DNA from: Halobiforma nitratireducens JCM 10879
GTDB taxonomy: Archaea; Halobacteriota; Halobacteria; Halobacteriales; Natrialbaceae
Assembly (NCBI RefSeq): GCF_000337895.1
Contig: NZ_AOMA01000007.1
Span: 1-44,448 of the forward strand
DNA: 44,448 bases
Reading direction: 5' to 3'
Below the pieces are notes generated by a model. The model did no database searches. It saw only the letters and a program-made list of their open reading frames with translations, and had not been told where the DNA came from. Made by a program: the position numbers and the translations under genes. Of this stretch, positions 35,139 through 44,117 are shown piece after piece (the stretch's first letter is position 1; every line of letters begins with the position of its first letter).

Positions 35139-36368
35139 ATGAGCCAATCAACTCACAGTTCCGGATTACCGGACATCGAAGACGGTGGAAAGCGACTGTA
35201 CGCGTGGCTGGCAGCGATCGCTATCGGTCTCGTGATCGGTCTGTACGGCGTCGTCACCCTCTTTCTCGAGGGGACGATCGCGACCGGGATCGATAGTCAG
35301 GCACCGTGGGGAATCCTGATCTCCACGTACGTGTTCTTCGCGCTGCTGAGCACTGGCATCTGTATCGGTGTGGTTGCACTGGCGGGAGTCTTCGGCCTGA
35401 AGAAGTACGAGCCGCTGGTGAAGCGGGGTGTCCTGCTGGCTATCGCCACGCTTGCCGCAGGGCTCCTGGTCATCTTCGTCAGCCTGGGCCACCAACAGGG
35501 CATGATCCACCTCCTGCTCTCGGCGAACCCCGGTTCGCCGATGTGGTGGATGATCGTGTTCTACACGATCTACATGGTGGCGTTGCTGGCCGAGTTCTAC
35601 CTGCTGGAGCGAAACGGTGCCTCGAAACTGTCGGTCAGCCTGCTTGCGTTGCTGGCCCCGATCGCTGCGGGGACGACCCTCGGAGCGATTTTCGGCACCT
35701 CGATTCGGCCGTACTACGCCGACGTGTTTGGTCCGGTGTATCTCGTCCTGACCGCCGTGCTGTCGGGCGTGGCACTGATCGCTGCGGTGGTGATCGTCGA
35801 ATCCAAACTCGCCGGTGGGACACTCGAGGACGCTCGCCAGGAGCTGGTGACCGAAACCCTCGGCAAGTATCTGGGGCTGTTGCTCGGCATCACGATCGTC
35901 ACCGTCGCGTGGAAGTACATCATGGGACTGACGGCCACGAACAACGCGATGGCAGCAGCACACGAGTACATGCTGTTTGGACCACCGAGCTGGTGGGTCT
36001 GGACGTTCGGTATCGTGCTCGGGCTGGTCGTGCCGTTCGCACTGGTCGCCACGTCGCGGACACGAAGCGTCAACGGCGTACTGGCTGCGTCGGTACTGGT
36101 ACTGGTCGGGATGTTCGCGTCCCGGCTCGAGTACGTGCTCGGCGGCCAGGTCGTCTCGCTAACGCAAGATCCGTCGTTGCAGTGGCCGTTCGTGAGCTAC
36201 TCGCCGACCGGCATCGAGATCGCGGTCGTGATCCTCGGGATCGCCGTGTTCGCGTTGCTGTATACGGCCGGCCGGCTGCTGTTCGATCTCGACGAAGTTC
36301 CGGATCACGACGTGAAGACGCCATCGACACCATCGCCAGCGGTAACCGGAGGTGACGACGATGACTGA
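35139..36368 (+). CDS. arrC: NrfD/PsrC-family quinol-interacting membrane anchor of respiratory reductase
   Basis: The 409-residue protein has about ten transmembrane helices and belongs to the NrfD/PsrC family, which passes electrons from membrane quinol to an Fe-S partner. Visible helices include YAWLAAIAIGLVIGLYGVV (about 22-45), ILISTYVFFALLSTGICIGVV (58-80), and the late LGLVVPFALVATS and FVSYSPTGIEIAVVILGI. It is the first gene of the operon, and its stop overlaps the start of the Fe-S subunit. As an ArrC-like anchor it would supply electrons for arsenate reduction at the outer face of the membrane. The exact substrate depends on the catalytic subunit. Confidence 0.88.
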   Translation: MSQSTHSSGLPDIEDGGKRLYAWLAAIAIGLVIGLYGVVTLFLEGTIATGIDSQAPWGILISTYVFFALLSTGICIGVVALAGVFGLKKYEPLVKRGVLLAIATLAAGLLVIFVSLGHQQGMIHLLLSANPGSPMWWMIVFYTIYMVALLAEFYLLERNGASKLSVSLLALLAPIAAGTTLGAIFGTSIRPYYADVFGPVYLVLTAVLSGVALIAAVVIVESKLAGGTLEDARQELVTETLGKYLGLLLGITIVTVAWKYIMGLTATNNAMAAAHEYMLFGPPSWWVWTFGIVLGLVVPFALVATSRTRSVNGVLAASVLVLVGMFASRLEYVLGGQVVSLTQDPSLQWPFVSYSPTGIEIAVVILGIAVFALLYTAGRLLFDLDEVPDHDVKTPSTPSPAVTGGDDDD

Positions 36369-37188
36369 GCACCACTCACTCGACGACGAAATGCGCACGG
36401 AGGTCGAGCAGCTGCAGTTGGACGAAAACGGCGACGACGATGTCGACCTCAACATGGTCATCGACCTCCAGAGCTGTACCGGCTGTGGCGCCTGTAACAT
36501 CGGGTGTGCACAGGAAAACAACCTCCAGGAGGGAGTGGCCTTCTCGAGTCGGATCGTCGAGACCGACGGCCAGTTCCCGAACGTCAGCTACGAGTACACA
36601 CCGACGCTGTGTAATCAGTGCGAGGACGCACCGTGTGCCTCGGGCTGTCCGACATCGGCGCTGTACGAGGGGGAAGGAGGGATCACGATGCACGATCCCG
36701 ACCAGTGTATCGGCTGCAAGTACTGCATGATCAACTGTCCGTACGACGAGATTCACCTTCACAAGGAAGATCCGCATCCGCGGTGGGACGACGACGAGGC
36801 CGTGATCGACGAAGGAACAGCGACCCCGACCGAGCTCAAAGCGGAAGTCGGTGTCGACGGTGACGCCCCGGCGTACTACAATCCGAACCGGGAAGTCGGG
36901 GAGCACGAACACCCGACGCGGTTCAAGGGCGTCGTCGAGAAGTGTACCTTCTGTGTCCACCGTCTCAACAAGGGTGAGCTGCCACGATGTGTCGAAGAGT
37001 GTCCGTGTGATGCACGGATCTTCGGCGACAGAAACGATCCGGACAGCAAGGTCAACGAGATACTCGGACGGTACAACCCCGACGTGCTCAAGGAAGAAGA
37101 GGGAACGGAGCCGAAAGTGAAGTACGTCCGCGATTACAACGGCGGCAGCTACGAACGCGGCAAAGGAGAGCCAGCACTGGGGGACTAA
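36361..37188 (+). CDS. arrB: Four-cluster Fe-S electron-transfer subunit of respiratory reductase
   Basis: The 275-residue protein (ATG at 36361, preceded by a GGAGGTGA ribosome site) carries sixteen cysteines in four ferredoxin-type groups: CTGCGACNIGC, CNQCEDAPCASGC, CIGCKYCMINC, and CTFC followed by CVEEC. It should hold four [4Fe-4S] clusters and link the membrane anchor with the molybdenum subunit. There is no signal peptide, so it is expected to ride out of the cell with the Tat-exported catalytic subunit. An upstream GTG at 36352 is in frame but lies inside the ribosome site. It overlaps the anchor gene by 8 bases, and the catalytic gene starts 4 bases after its stop. Confidence 0.93.
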   Translation: MTEHHSLDDEMRTEVEQLQLDENGDDDVDLNMVIDLQSCTGCGACNIGCAQENNLQEGVAFSSRIVETDGQFPNVSYEYTPTLCNQCEDAPCASGCPTSALYEGEGGITMHDPDQCIGCKYCMINCPYDEIHLHKEDPHPRWDDDEAVIDEGTATPTELKAEVGVDGDAPAYYNPNREVGEHEHPTRFKGVVEKCTFCVHRLNKGELPRCVEECPCDARIFGDRNDPDSKVNEILGRYNPDVLKEEEGTEPKVKYVRDYNGGSYERGKGEPALGD

Positions 37189-37192
37189 GACC

Positions 37193-39976
37193 ATGAGCAA
37201 AAACGACACCACGAACGACCCGACGGACACGACGGACAGTGCCGGTCTCGCGCTGGACCGGAGAGGATTTATGAAAACCGGCGCGGCGGGAGCCGTGGCT
37301 GCCGGTCTCGGGCTCAGCTTCGGTCTCAGTTCACTCGTCGAGGCCGACGATTACCGGGACGCGCTGGTCGAGCACACCGGCGAGTGGCGTGCAAGCACCT
37401 GTGCCGGCTGTACGTCCTGGTGTGCCGCACAGATCCTGGTCGACGACGAGACGGGACGTGCCATCAGAACCCGCGGGAACGAACACTCGCAAGTACACGG
37501 TCGGAACGACTGTGTCCGCCAGGACATGGCTATCCAGCAGCTGTACGATCCCGATCGGCTCAAACAGCCCATGCGCCGGACCAATCCGGAGAAGGGGAAA
37601 GACGTCGATCCCGAGTTCGAGCCGATCTCCTGGGAGGAGGCGATCGAAGAGATCGCCGACAAGATCATGGAACTGCGAGAGAACGAGGAGACCCACAAGG
37701 CGATGGTCACGCGCGGCCGGTACACGTACCTCCGGCCGATCCTCTACAGCCACTTCCCACAGATCATCGGCACTCCGAACAACATCTCCCACAGCGCGAT
37801 CTGTGCGGAAGCCGAGAAGGCAGGCCCAATGTTCACCGAAGGTGAGTGGTCGTACCGCCAGTACGACGTGACCGAAACGCGGTACGTCATCTGCTGGGGC
37901 GCGGACCCGATCTCGACGAACCGCCAGGTCTCACACTACTCCCACGAGTTCGGCGACCTGCTCGATCGTGCGGAAGTCGCCGTCGTCGAGCCGCGGCTCT
38001 CCTCGACGGCCTCGAAAGCCGACGAGTGGCTCCCCGTGGAGCCGGGTTACGACGGTGCTATCGCCTCCGCGATGGCCCACGTGATCCTCACGGAGGGACT
38101 GTGGAACGAGGAGTTCGTCGGCGAGTTCGAGGACGGCGACAACCGGTTCGTCGAGGGAGAGGAAGTCGATCCCGACACGTTCGACGAATCGGAGAACAGC
38201 CACGGGGTCGTCCAGTGGTGGAACCTCGAGCTCAACGACAAGACCCCCGAGTGGGCCGAAGAGGAGTCCGGCGTCCCCGCCGAACAGATCGAGCGGGTCG
38301 CCCGGCGGTTCGCCCAGGCTGGACCGAACGCGATCTCCTGGCTCGGCGGCGGCCCCTGCATGCAGATTCGGGGGACCTACACCGCCATGGCGGTCCACGC
38401 CCTCAACGGGCTCGTCGGTTCCGTGGGCAACGAGGGCGGGACCCTGTACGCGCCCGACGACGGAACGGCAAGTCTCCCCGGACCCGACGAGTTCACCGAC
38501 GAGATCGCCGAGGAGGGGCTCGCTTACCCCGAAGAGCACGGCACCGGCGACAAGATCGACCAGCGCGGCTCGCTGGAGCTCCCCGCACTCAAGGGCGGTG
38601 AGTCCGGCGGCGGCGTCGTCACGAACAACGCCGCCGACGGCATCCTCGAGGAAGACCCCATGGAGATCGAGCTGTTGATCTCCTACTGGAACAACTACGC
38701 CTTCTCGAACCCCGAGAGCCAGCGCTGGGAGGACGCCCTCGAGAAGATACCGTTCCACGTCACGATCGAAACGCACCCGAGCGAGACGGCGTGGTTCGCC
38801 GATATCCTGTTGCCGGCGACCCACCACCAGTTCGAGCGGTGGGGCCAGCTTCGCAGCACTGCCAACGGGATTCGGTCGATCAACCTCCACCAGCCGGTGT
38901 TGGCGGACGATCCCGACGACCCCGAAGACGTCCTCGACAACGGCCGGCTGTGGGACGTCAAGACCGACGAGACCGAGATCGTCTACCTGATCGCAGAGGA
39001 GCTGGCCGATCGTGGCTTCGACAATCTGTTCGAGTACTGTGAGCAGTACGAGGACCCCGAGACCGGACTGGCTCCGAGCGAGGAGTACGACGGCGGCAGC
39101 TTCCGAGACCGCGAACTCCGCGCCCAGGCGTTCTCGCGGAACGCGGCCAAACTCCGGACCCAGCCGATGTGGGACCCGGACGTCGAAGCACCGCCGGGCG
39201 ACGAGTTCGACGGCTGGGAGGAGTTCCGCGAGGCCGGCGTCTGGAACTCCGATCACTGGGAGTACAGACACCGGTGGCCGTCCGAAGGCGGCGAGTTCGA
39301 TACCGCCACGGGCCGATTCGAGTTCTTCTCGGAGACGCTGCGAGTCGGCCCCGACACCGACGTCGATCCCGACGACGACATCGACCTCGAGTTCGATGTC
39401 GACGACCCCGACGGCCTGGAAGGCCACGCCGAACGACACGACACGGACGTCGACGACGTCCTCGAGACGTGTAACTACCTGGCCAGAACCGACGGCGAAC
39501 GACACGCGTACGTGCCTCACTACGAGGAGCCGTACGATATGGGCGACGACGGCGATTACCCCTTCAAGTTCGTCGACTACAAGGACCGACTCAACCGCGA
39601 GGGGCGGTCGGCGAACGCGACCTGGCTCCACGAGTTCAAGGATGTCAACCCCGGCGACGAGCCCTGGGAAGACGTGGCCAAGCTCAATCCCCGCGACGCC
39701 GCGGAACTCGGCATCGAAGACGGCGACGAGATTCGGATCAGTTCCCCCGCAGGCGAGATCGAGGTGACGGCGAAGCTGTGGGAGGGCGTCAAGCCCGGCA
39801 CGGTCGCGAAGACCTGGGGACAGGGCCACTGGGCCTACGGGCGCGTCGCGTCCGAGGAGTTCGGCGAAGAGGAACACGGTGGTAGCAACAACCGCCTCAT
39901 CGGCGCGGAGTACGATCGCCTGAGCGGAAGTTCCGTGTTCTACGGCGACGTCTGCGTCGACGTGGAGAAGCTCTAA
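37193..39976 (+). CDS. arrA: Molybdopterin oxidoreductase catalytic subunit, ArrA-like arsenate reductase
   Basis: The 927-residue protein belongs to the DMSO-reductase family. A Tat signal (LDRRGFMKTG, Arg23-Arg24) precedes a [4Fe-4S] motif (Cys70, Cys73, Cys77, Cys107). The segment from 174 to 221 keeps the residues reported for the Shewanella ANA-3 ArrA active site at identical spacing: RGRY with Arg176-Tyr177, His200-Ser201, Mo-ligand Cys204, Lys209 and Tyr221. The RGRY signature separates ArrA from the arsenite oxidase ArxA. The C-terminal guanine-dinucleotide domain includes LNPRDAAELGIEDGDEI and AKTWGQGHWAYG. It is likely to reduce arsenate to arsenite outside the cell. Selenate or polysulfide reduction by a close relative is the main alternative. 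Confidence 0.82.
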   Translation: MSKNDTTNDPTDTTDSAGLALDRRGFMKTGAAGAVAAGLGLSFGLSSLVEADDYRDALVEHTGEWRASTCAGCTSWCAAQILVDDETGRAIRTRGNEHSQVHGRNDCVRQDMAIQQLYDPDRLKQPMRRTNPEKGKDVDPEFEPISWEEAIEEIADKIMELRENEETHKAMVTRGRYTYLRPILYSHFPQIIGTPNNISHSAICAEAEKAGPMFTEGEWSYRQYDVTETRYVICWGADPISTNRQVSHYSHEFGDLLDRAEVAVVEPRLSSTASKADEWLPVEPGYDGAIASAMAHVILTEGLWNEEFVGEFEDGDNRFVEGEEVDPDTFDESENSHGVVQWWNLELNDKTPEWAEEESGVPAEQIERVARRFAQAGPNAISWLGGGPCMQIRGTYTAMAVHALNGLVGSVGNEGGTLYAPDDGTASLPGPDEFTDEIAEEGLAYPEEHGTGDKIDQRGSLELPALKGGESGGGVVTNNAADGILEEDPMEIELLISYWNNYAFSNPESQRWEDALEKIPFHVTIETHPSETAWFADILLPATHHQFERWGQLRSTANGIRSINLHQPVLADDPDDPEDVLDNGRLWDVKTDETEIVYLIAEELADRGFDNLFEYCEQYEDPETGLAPSEEYDGGSFRDRELRAQAFSRNAAKLRTQPMWDPDVEAPPGDEFDGWEEFREAGVWNSDHWEYRHRWPSEGGEFDTATGRFEFFSETLRVGPDTDVDPDDDIDLEFDVDDPDGLEGHAERHDTDVDDVLETCNYLARTDGERHAYVPHYEEPYDMGDDGDYPFKFVDYKDRLNREGRSANATWLHEFKDVNPGDEPWEDVAKLNPRDAAELGIEDGDEIRISSPAGEIEVTAKLWEGVKPGTVAKTWGQGHWAYGRVASEEFGEEEHGGSNNRLIGAEYDRLSGSSVFYGDVCVDVEKL

Positions 39977-40122
39977 CACCTGACCGCCGTTCTATCCTTT
40001 CGGACACCCAAGAGGCGCGGCGTGGGCGGCGAACGGACCGACGTGATGTCGCGGTGAGACGAAGAAGTGCGCCGATACAACGACGGTCGTTGACGACTGA
40101 AACCAAAACACGAGACAAAAGC

Positions 40123-40887
40123 ATGTACGAGAAACTATCGGACGACGATCTGCTGGCACCGGAACGGTGCCGGGTGAACGCGTACAAGCTCCTGGCAGAG
40201 TGTTTCCACGAGCCCGACGAGGAGCTTGCTGGGCTGCTGACGGAGGTTACTGCCGACGAAGGGAGCGACCGAGACGGAGGGCTGGAGCTGGATATCCCGG
40301 CCGACGAACTGAACGAGGCGATGACGGACCTCGAATCGTTGCGCGTCGACTACGCGAGGCTGTTCGTGGGTCCGTTCGAGGTCCTCGCACCGCCGTACGA
40401 ATCGACCTACGTCGACGACCCGGATCGAGTGATGACGGAATCGACCGTCGAGGTGACAAACGAGTATCGCCAGGAACAGGTCGATATCGGGCTCGACGAA
40501 CCAGCGGACCACGTCGCCGCCGAACTCGAGTTCGTCTATCTGCTCGCACGCCACGAAGTCGAAGCGCTTGCGGCCGGCGAGTACGAGACCGCAGCCGACT
40601 ACCTACGACGGCAACACGAGTTCCTGGGTACCCATCTCGGGCGCTGGATCGGCGAGTTTGCCGACGACGTTCGGAGTCACGCCGACACCGAGTTCTATCG
40701 GCGGCTGGCCGACGAAACGGAACGGTTCGTCGAACGCGACGGACGGCGACTGGCCGATCGTCTGGACCGACTCGGAATCCAGTACGGGGAGGGAGACGAC
40801 GACGGTGACGACGACATCGACACCGGGGACCTCGAGAGAGCAGACCTGGTCGCGGCACTACACGGAGGTGACGACGATGGTCGATGA
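40123..40887 (+). CDS. TorD/DmsD-family chaperone for the molybdoenzyme
   Basis: The 254-residue, mostly helical protein belongs to the TorD group of chaperones, which hold the catalytic subunit until the cofactor is inserted and Tat export can proceed. Family features are NAYKLLAECFHEPDEEL, LRVDYARLFVGPFEVLAPPYESTY, and the late RRQHEFLGTHLGRWIGEFADDV. I chose the ATG at 40123; the frame continues up to a GTG at 40054, but that stretch is basic and unlike the family. It follows arrA by 146 bases, and its end overlaps the Mrp gene by 11 bases. The tail is Asp/Gly-rich. Confidence 0.9.
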   Translation: MYEKLSDDDLLAPERCRVNAYKLLAECFHEPDEELAGLLTEVTADEGSDRDGGLELDIPADELNEAMTDLESLRVDYARLFVGPFEVLAPPYESTYVDDPDRVMTESTVEVTNEYRQEQVDIGLDEPADHVAAELEFVYLLARHEVEALAAGEYETAADYLRRQHEFLGTHLGRWIGEFADDVRSHADTEFYRRLADETERFVERDGRRLADRLDRLGIQYGEGDDDGDDDIDTGDLERADLVAALHGGDDDGR

Positions 40888-41977
40888 GGACCAGGTTCGC
40901 GACCGGTTGCGCTCCGTCGAGGACCCCGCACTCGGATCGGACATCGTCTCGCTCGGGTTAATCGACGACATCGACGTCGCTGTCGGCGACGGGGACGGCG
41001 ACGAGAAAGGCACCGCAGCGGTGTCGGTGTCGTTTGGCGCGCCGTACGCCCCCGACGAGATGGACATGGGTGACCGAATCCGCGAGGAGATCGAAGACCT
41101 CGGCCTCGAGCCGACGGTCTCCCCTGAGCAGCCGGCCACGACCGACAGCCCCCTTCCGGGAGTTCGCAACGTCGTCCCGATCGCGTCCGGAAAGGGTGGC
41201 GTCGGGAAGACGACGGTGGCGACGAACCTGGCGACCGCGCTCGCACGGACCGGCGCTCGAGTCGGCCTGCTAGATGCGGACATCTACGGGCCGAACGTGC
41301 CCGGAATGATCGGTATCGAAGCCCAGCCAGGAATGAGTCCGGAGGGGGACATCGTCCCGCCGGAAGCCGACGGGATCACGCTGATGAGTATGGCTTTCCT
41401 CACGGAGGAAGAGACCGATCCCGCGATGTTGCGTGGCCCGATGATCGACAAACTGCTGGGACAACTCATTCGGGAAACCGACTGGGGGGAACTCGACTAC
41501 CTGTTAGTCGACCTCCCGCCGGGGACCGGTGACGAACAATTAACCCTGATGCAGCACGCGCCGGTTACCGGTGCGGTCGTCGTCACCACGCCCGAAGACA
41601 TCGCCCTCGAGGACGTCAGGAAGGGGGTCAGGATGTTCATCGACCAGAACGTCCCCGTACTTGGCGTCGTCGAGAACATGAGCGCCTACCGATGCCCGAG
41701 CTGTGGTGATCAACACGACCTGTATGGAACTGGCGGCGGACAACGGATCGCCGACGAGTTCGACGTTCCGTTGTTGGCCGAGATACCGATGGACCCGGCG
41801 ATTCGAGCCGGGAGCGACGCCGACGAGCCCGTTACGGCGCTCAAAGAGGGGCCTGCGGCCGATCGGTTCATAGAGCTACAGGATACGGTGTTGAACAGAG
41901 TCGGTGCGGTCAATCGTGGAGCAGTCGCGGACGTCGATCTCGAGGGTGTCCCGCCGACGGACGGGCCAGCAGAGTAG
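40877..41977 (+). CDS. mrp: Mrp/NBP35 family P-loop Fe-S cluster carrier
   Basis: The 366-residue protein has an N-terminal DUF59/MIP18-like domain (about 1-75) and a P-loop ATPase domain with the deviant Walker A SGKGGVGKTT (about 107-116). DADIYGPNVPGM, DLPPGTGD and the CPSC pair (in SAYRCPSCGDQH) are the usual Mrp/ApbC marks; the two Cys bind a bridging [4Fe-4S] cluster. It is translationally coupled to the TorD-like gene, which suggests a role in loading the Fe-S clusters of the ArrA and ArrB subunits. A general housekeeping role is also possible. Confidence 0.93.
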   Translation: MVDEDQVRDRLRSVEDPALGSDIVSLGLIDDIDVAVGDGDGDEKGTAAVSVSFGAPYAPDEMDMGDRIREEIEDLGLEPTVSPEQPATTDSPLPGVRNVVPIASGKGGVGKTTVATNLATALARTGARVGLLDADIYGPNVPGMIGIEAQPGMSPEGDIVPPEADGITLMSMAFLTEEETDPAMLRGPMIDKLLGQLIRETDWGELDYLLVDLPPGTGDEQLTLMQHAPVTGAVVVTTPEDIALEDVRKGVRMFIDQNVPVLGVVENMSAYRCPSCGDQHDLYGTGGGQRIADEFDVPLLAEIPMDPAIRAGSDADEPVTALKEGPAADRFIELQDTVLNRVGAVNRGAVADVDLEGVPPTDGPAE

Positions 41978-42002
41978 CGGAGTACCTCGGGGTCACGTGG
42001 TT

Positions 42003-42047
42003 CGAGAATCAAAGATTCTCGTCATCACGGAAGACAACGTCTTCCGT
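42003..42047. repeat. Two perfect hairpins in tandem after the mrp gene
   Basis: CGAGAATC-AAA-GATTCTCG (42003-42021) and ACGGAAGAC-AAC-GTCTTCCGT (42027-42047) each form an 8- to 9-bp stem with a 3-base loop, 5 bases apart. They lie between the convergent mrp gene and the gene at 42121. They may end transcription from either side or belong to a dispersed palindrome family. Confidence 0.6.
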
Positions 42048-42120
42048 ACGACCCCGAGTCACTCTCGCTGTATCTCTGTAGAGGTAGCGCCGGAGCCGTC
42101 CGAAACTGACAGTCGGACGG

Positions 42121-42741
42121 TCACCCGGACCACTGAACGAGTCCCACGTTTTCGGCGTCGACACCGTCCGGGAGCTCCGCAAACCGGTCTCTCGACTCCT
42201 CGACGAGAGCCGAAGCGACCACGAACTTGCCCAGTCGCGGATCGGACAACTGGTCGTCCGCACCGAACCGGTCGGTCGCAACGTCTCGAATACGTTTCCA
42301 GCCACCGTCGTCGGTATTGACCAGCAGATACGACACACGTGCATCGACGGCGGTCGATGCTGCCCGGTCGAACGCCCTCACCCGCGGCAGATCGTCGTCC
42401 TCGAGCGTGGCGGCGATAGTCGCCGGAAGCGCATCCCCCAGTTCTTCTGCCGTCTCGTGGACGAACGGAACGAGGTCAGCACCGAGGCTATTGAGCGCCG
42501 TATAGAGCGCTTCGTCCGCGTCGTCCTCGAAGGAGTCGCGGTCGACACACTCGATGAACGTCGGTCGCTCCTCGACGAGGACGGCCCCGTATACGAGTCT
42601 CGAAGCTCGTATCTCGGCGGCGACGTCGTTGGAATCGGGTCCGGATCCGTCCCCGTTCCCAGAGCCGGAGCCGGAACCGGAACCGGCACCAGAGTCGGAA
42701 TCACAGTCGGAACGACCGAAACTCGCAGCATCATCGGACAT
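42121..42741 (-). CDS. Hypothetical acidic protein, unknown function
   Basis: I do not recognise this 206-residue protein. It has a disordered N-terminus with a Ser-Gly/Asp-Gly run (about residues 15-38) and then a folded acidic region (42-206). Segments there include VYGAVLVEERPTFIECVDRD, DARVSYLLVNTDDGGWKRIRDV and LGKFVVASALVEESRDRF. There is no signal peptide, membrane helix or catalytic motif. The acidic composition and codon pattern support a real gene. It is convergent with the mrp gene and 114 bases downstream of the phosphodiesterase gene on the same strand. Confidence 0.7.
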   Translation of the reverse strand: MSDDAASFGRSDCDSDSGAGSGSGSGSGNGDGSGPDSNDVAAEIRASRLVYGAVLVEERPTFIECVDRDSFEDDADEALYTALNSLGADLVPFVHETAEELGDALPATIAATLEDDDLPRVRAFDRAASTAVDARVSYLLVNTDDGGWKRIRDVATDRFGADDQLSDPRLGKFVVASALVEESRDRFAELPDGVDAENVGLVQWSG

Positions 42742-42855
42742 AGCTACACCGTCGTCTTCCGTCGGCCGTATTCCTCCCCCTTGCTCCCACTGGCGAGGAA
42801 CGAGGAGTATAGCTAAGTCGGCCGACCGGCCGTCGTCCGGTTTTCGCCGTCACGC

Positions 42856-43359
42856 TCACTCGAGTACGGACCGGAACCGCACCGACTCCGAGCGTGTATC
42901 CAGAACGGCGACGGTCCGGTCGTCGTCGGCCGTCGTCGGAAACTGTGCCCCGGGATTGACGACCGTCGTACAGCCGTCTTCGCGGAGTTCGGAGACGTGG
43001 TGGTGGCCATAACAGACCACGTCGTACTCCGCTGTGGCGGCGACGGCCTCGACTTCGGCCATCGACTCCCCGTGGAGGGCCGCGATCGAGAGCCCGTCGA
43101 TCTCGAGGTCGGCGAACCGGCCGTGGAGTTCGCTCTCGCTACCGAGGGCGTCGAACGCGGCCTGCAGGTTGCGAGCGTCGCCATCGTTGTTCCCGAGGAC
43201 GCCGTGGAGTTCGAACGCCTCGAAGTACGGCGGGATCAGTGGGGCGACGAAGTCCCCACAGTGGATAACGATCTCGACACCCTCCTCGGCGAAGACCTCG
43301 GTCGCTCGCTCCGTCGCTTCGACGTTGTCGTGAGTGTCAGACACGATACCGATATGCAT
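42856..43359 (-). CDS. YfcE/MJ0936-type metallophosphoesterase
   Basis: The 167-residue protein is a small calcineurin-like phosphoesterase with two metal ions. The metal-binding motifs are SDTHDN (about 7-12), GDFV (35-38), GNNDGD (56-61), LHGES and GHHHVSEL near residue 118. Relatives are phosphodiesterases of unclear natural substrate. The start at 43359 is the only good ATG. Confidence 0.93.
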   Translation of the reverse strand: MHIGIVSDTHDNVEATERATEVFAEEGVEIVIHCGDFVAPLIPPYFEAFELHGVLGNNDGDARNLQAAFDALGSESELHGRFADLEIDGLSIAALHGESMAEVEAVAATAEYDVVCYGHHHVSELREDGCTTVVNPGAQFPTTADDDRTVAVLDTRSESVRFRSVLE

Positions 43360-43504
43360 ATTCTACACGAGGCCGTCGAGTCACTATACGATTTACTGTC
43401 CGTCAGTTCCGGTGTACCCGCAACCCAAAGCAGTTGCCCCGGGACCCGAGACAACAGTCCGTACAAGGCCTTGGAGACGAGCCCCGTTGCACGCCGGACT
43501 CGAC

Positions 43505-43608
43505 GGATTGCTGTAACTATAGTACCAACTGCAACGATTTGCACACTGATCGCCGATCCGTCTGGCGAGCAGGTGCGCACTGCCTTGCAGTGGCTACTAT
43601 ATTTACCG
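43505..43608 (+). mobile_element. MITE-like repeat, copy B
   Basis: This ~104-base sequence is the inverted copy of the repeat at 27596-27698, with about four mismatches by eye. The ends read CTATAGTACCAACTGCAA and, in reverse complement, ATATAGTAGCCACTGCAA, which gives 15 matches over 18. It lies between the phosphodiesterase and membrane-protein genes. Confidence 0.75.
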
Positions 43609-43645
43609 GCGGTCGATTTAAATTCGGTTCGGGCGAAAGACGTCT

Positions 43646-44065
43646 GTGAGCGGCTCCAGTGACTCTTCGACCGCCCGACTCCGATCGGTCCTCCTTGGGA
43701 CGGCTCCGACCCGTGCCGCACTCACCGTAGCCGCCGTCGGCATCGGGATACTGGTCAGCTACGTCGTCATCGCCGTCTTCGGACTGCCGAGCACCGAACC
43801 ACCGGGGACGACGGTGCTGCTCGTGGGGTTCTGGGTGATACCGGCGCTCGCCGGTGTCGTCTGTGGCTGGTACCGGCTGGGCTTTCTCGCGTCGCTGGGA
43901 TGTGGCATCGTGCCGATCCTCGTTCTCTACGTGCTGCAGCTTCTCGTCCGTCCCGACGGTGACCTCCCGGCGTTCGTCTTCGCCCTGATGCTAGGGGGAC
44001 AGAGCGTCCCGTTCGCAGTCGGCGGCTTCGTTCTCGGTGCCACCGCCGTCCTATTACTCGAGTGA
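43646..44065 (+). CDS. Small four-helix membrane protein, unknown function
   Basis: The 139-residue protein has hydrophobic segments at about residues 24-46, 54-75, 78-101 and 108-138. The start is a GTG at 43646, after a purine-rich stretch and just past the MITE-like repeat. No family was recognised. It ends 52 bases before the stop of the convergent TrpS-like fragment. Confidence 0.7.
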   Translation: MSGSSDSSTARLRSVLLGTAPTRAALTVAAVGIGILVSYVVIAVFGLPSTEPPGTTVLLVGFWVIPALAGVVCGWYRLGFLASLGCGIVPILVLYVLQLLVRPDGDLPAFVFALMLGGQSVPFAVGGFVLGATAVLLLE

Positions 44066-44117
44066 CGACAGCGGGATGGGTCCGACCTGCCGGGCGAGCA
44101 GCAGTCCACCGTCGGCT

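Noticed and set aside
37931..39979. A 682-codon open frame on the minus strand across the reductase catalytic gene
   Set aside because: It is an antisense shadow of the molybdoenzyme. Its composition is hydrophobic and repetitive, with no recognisable domain.
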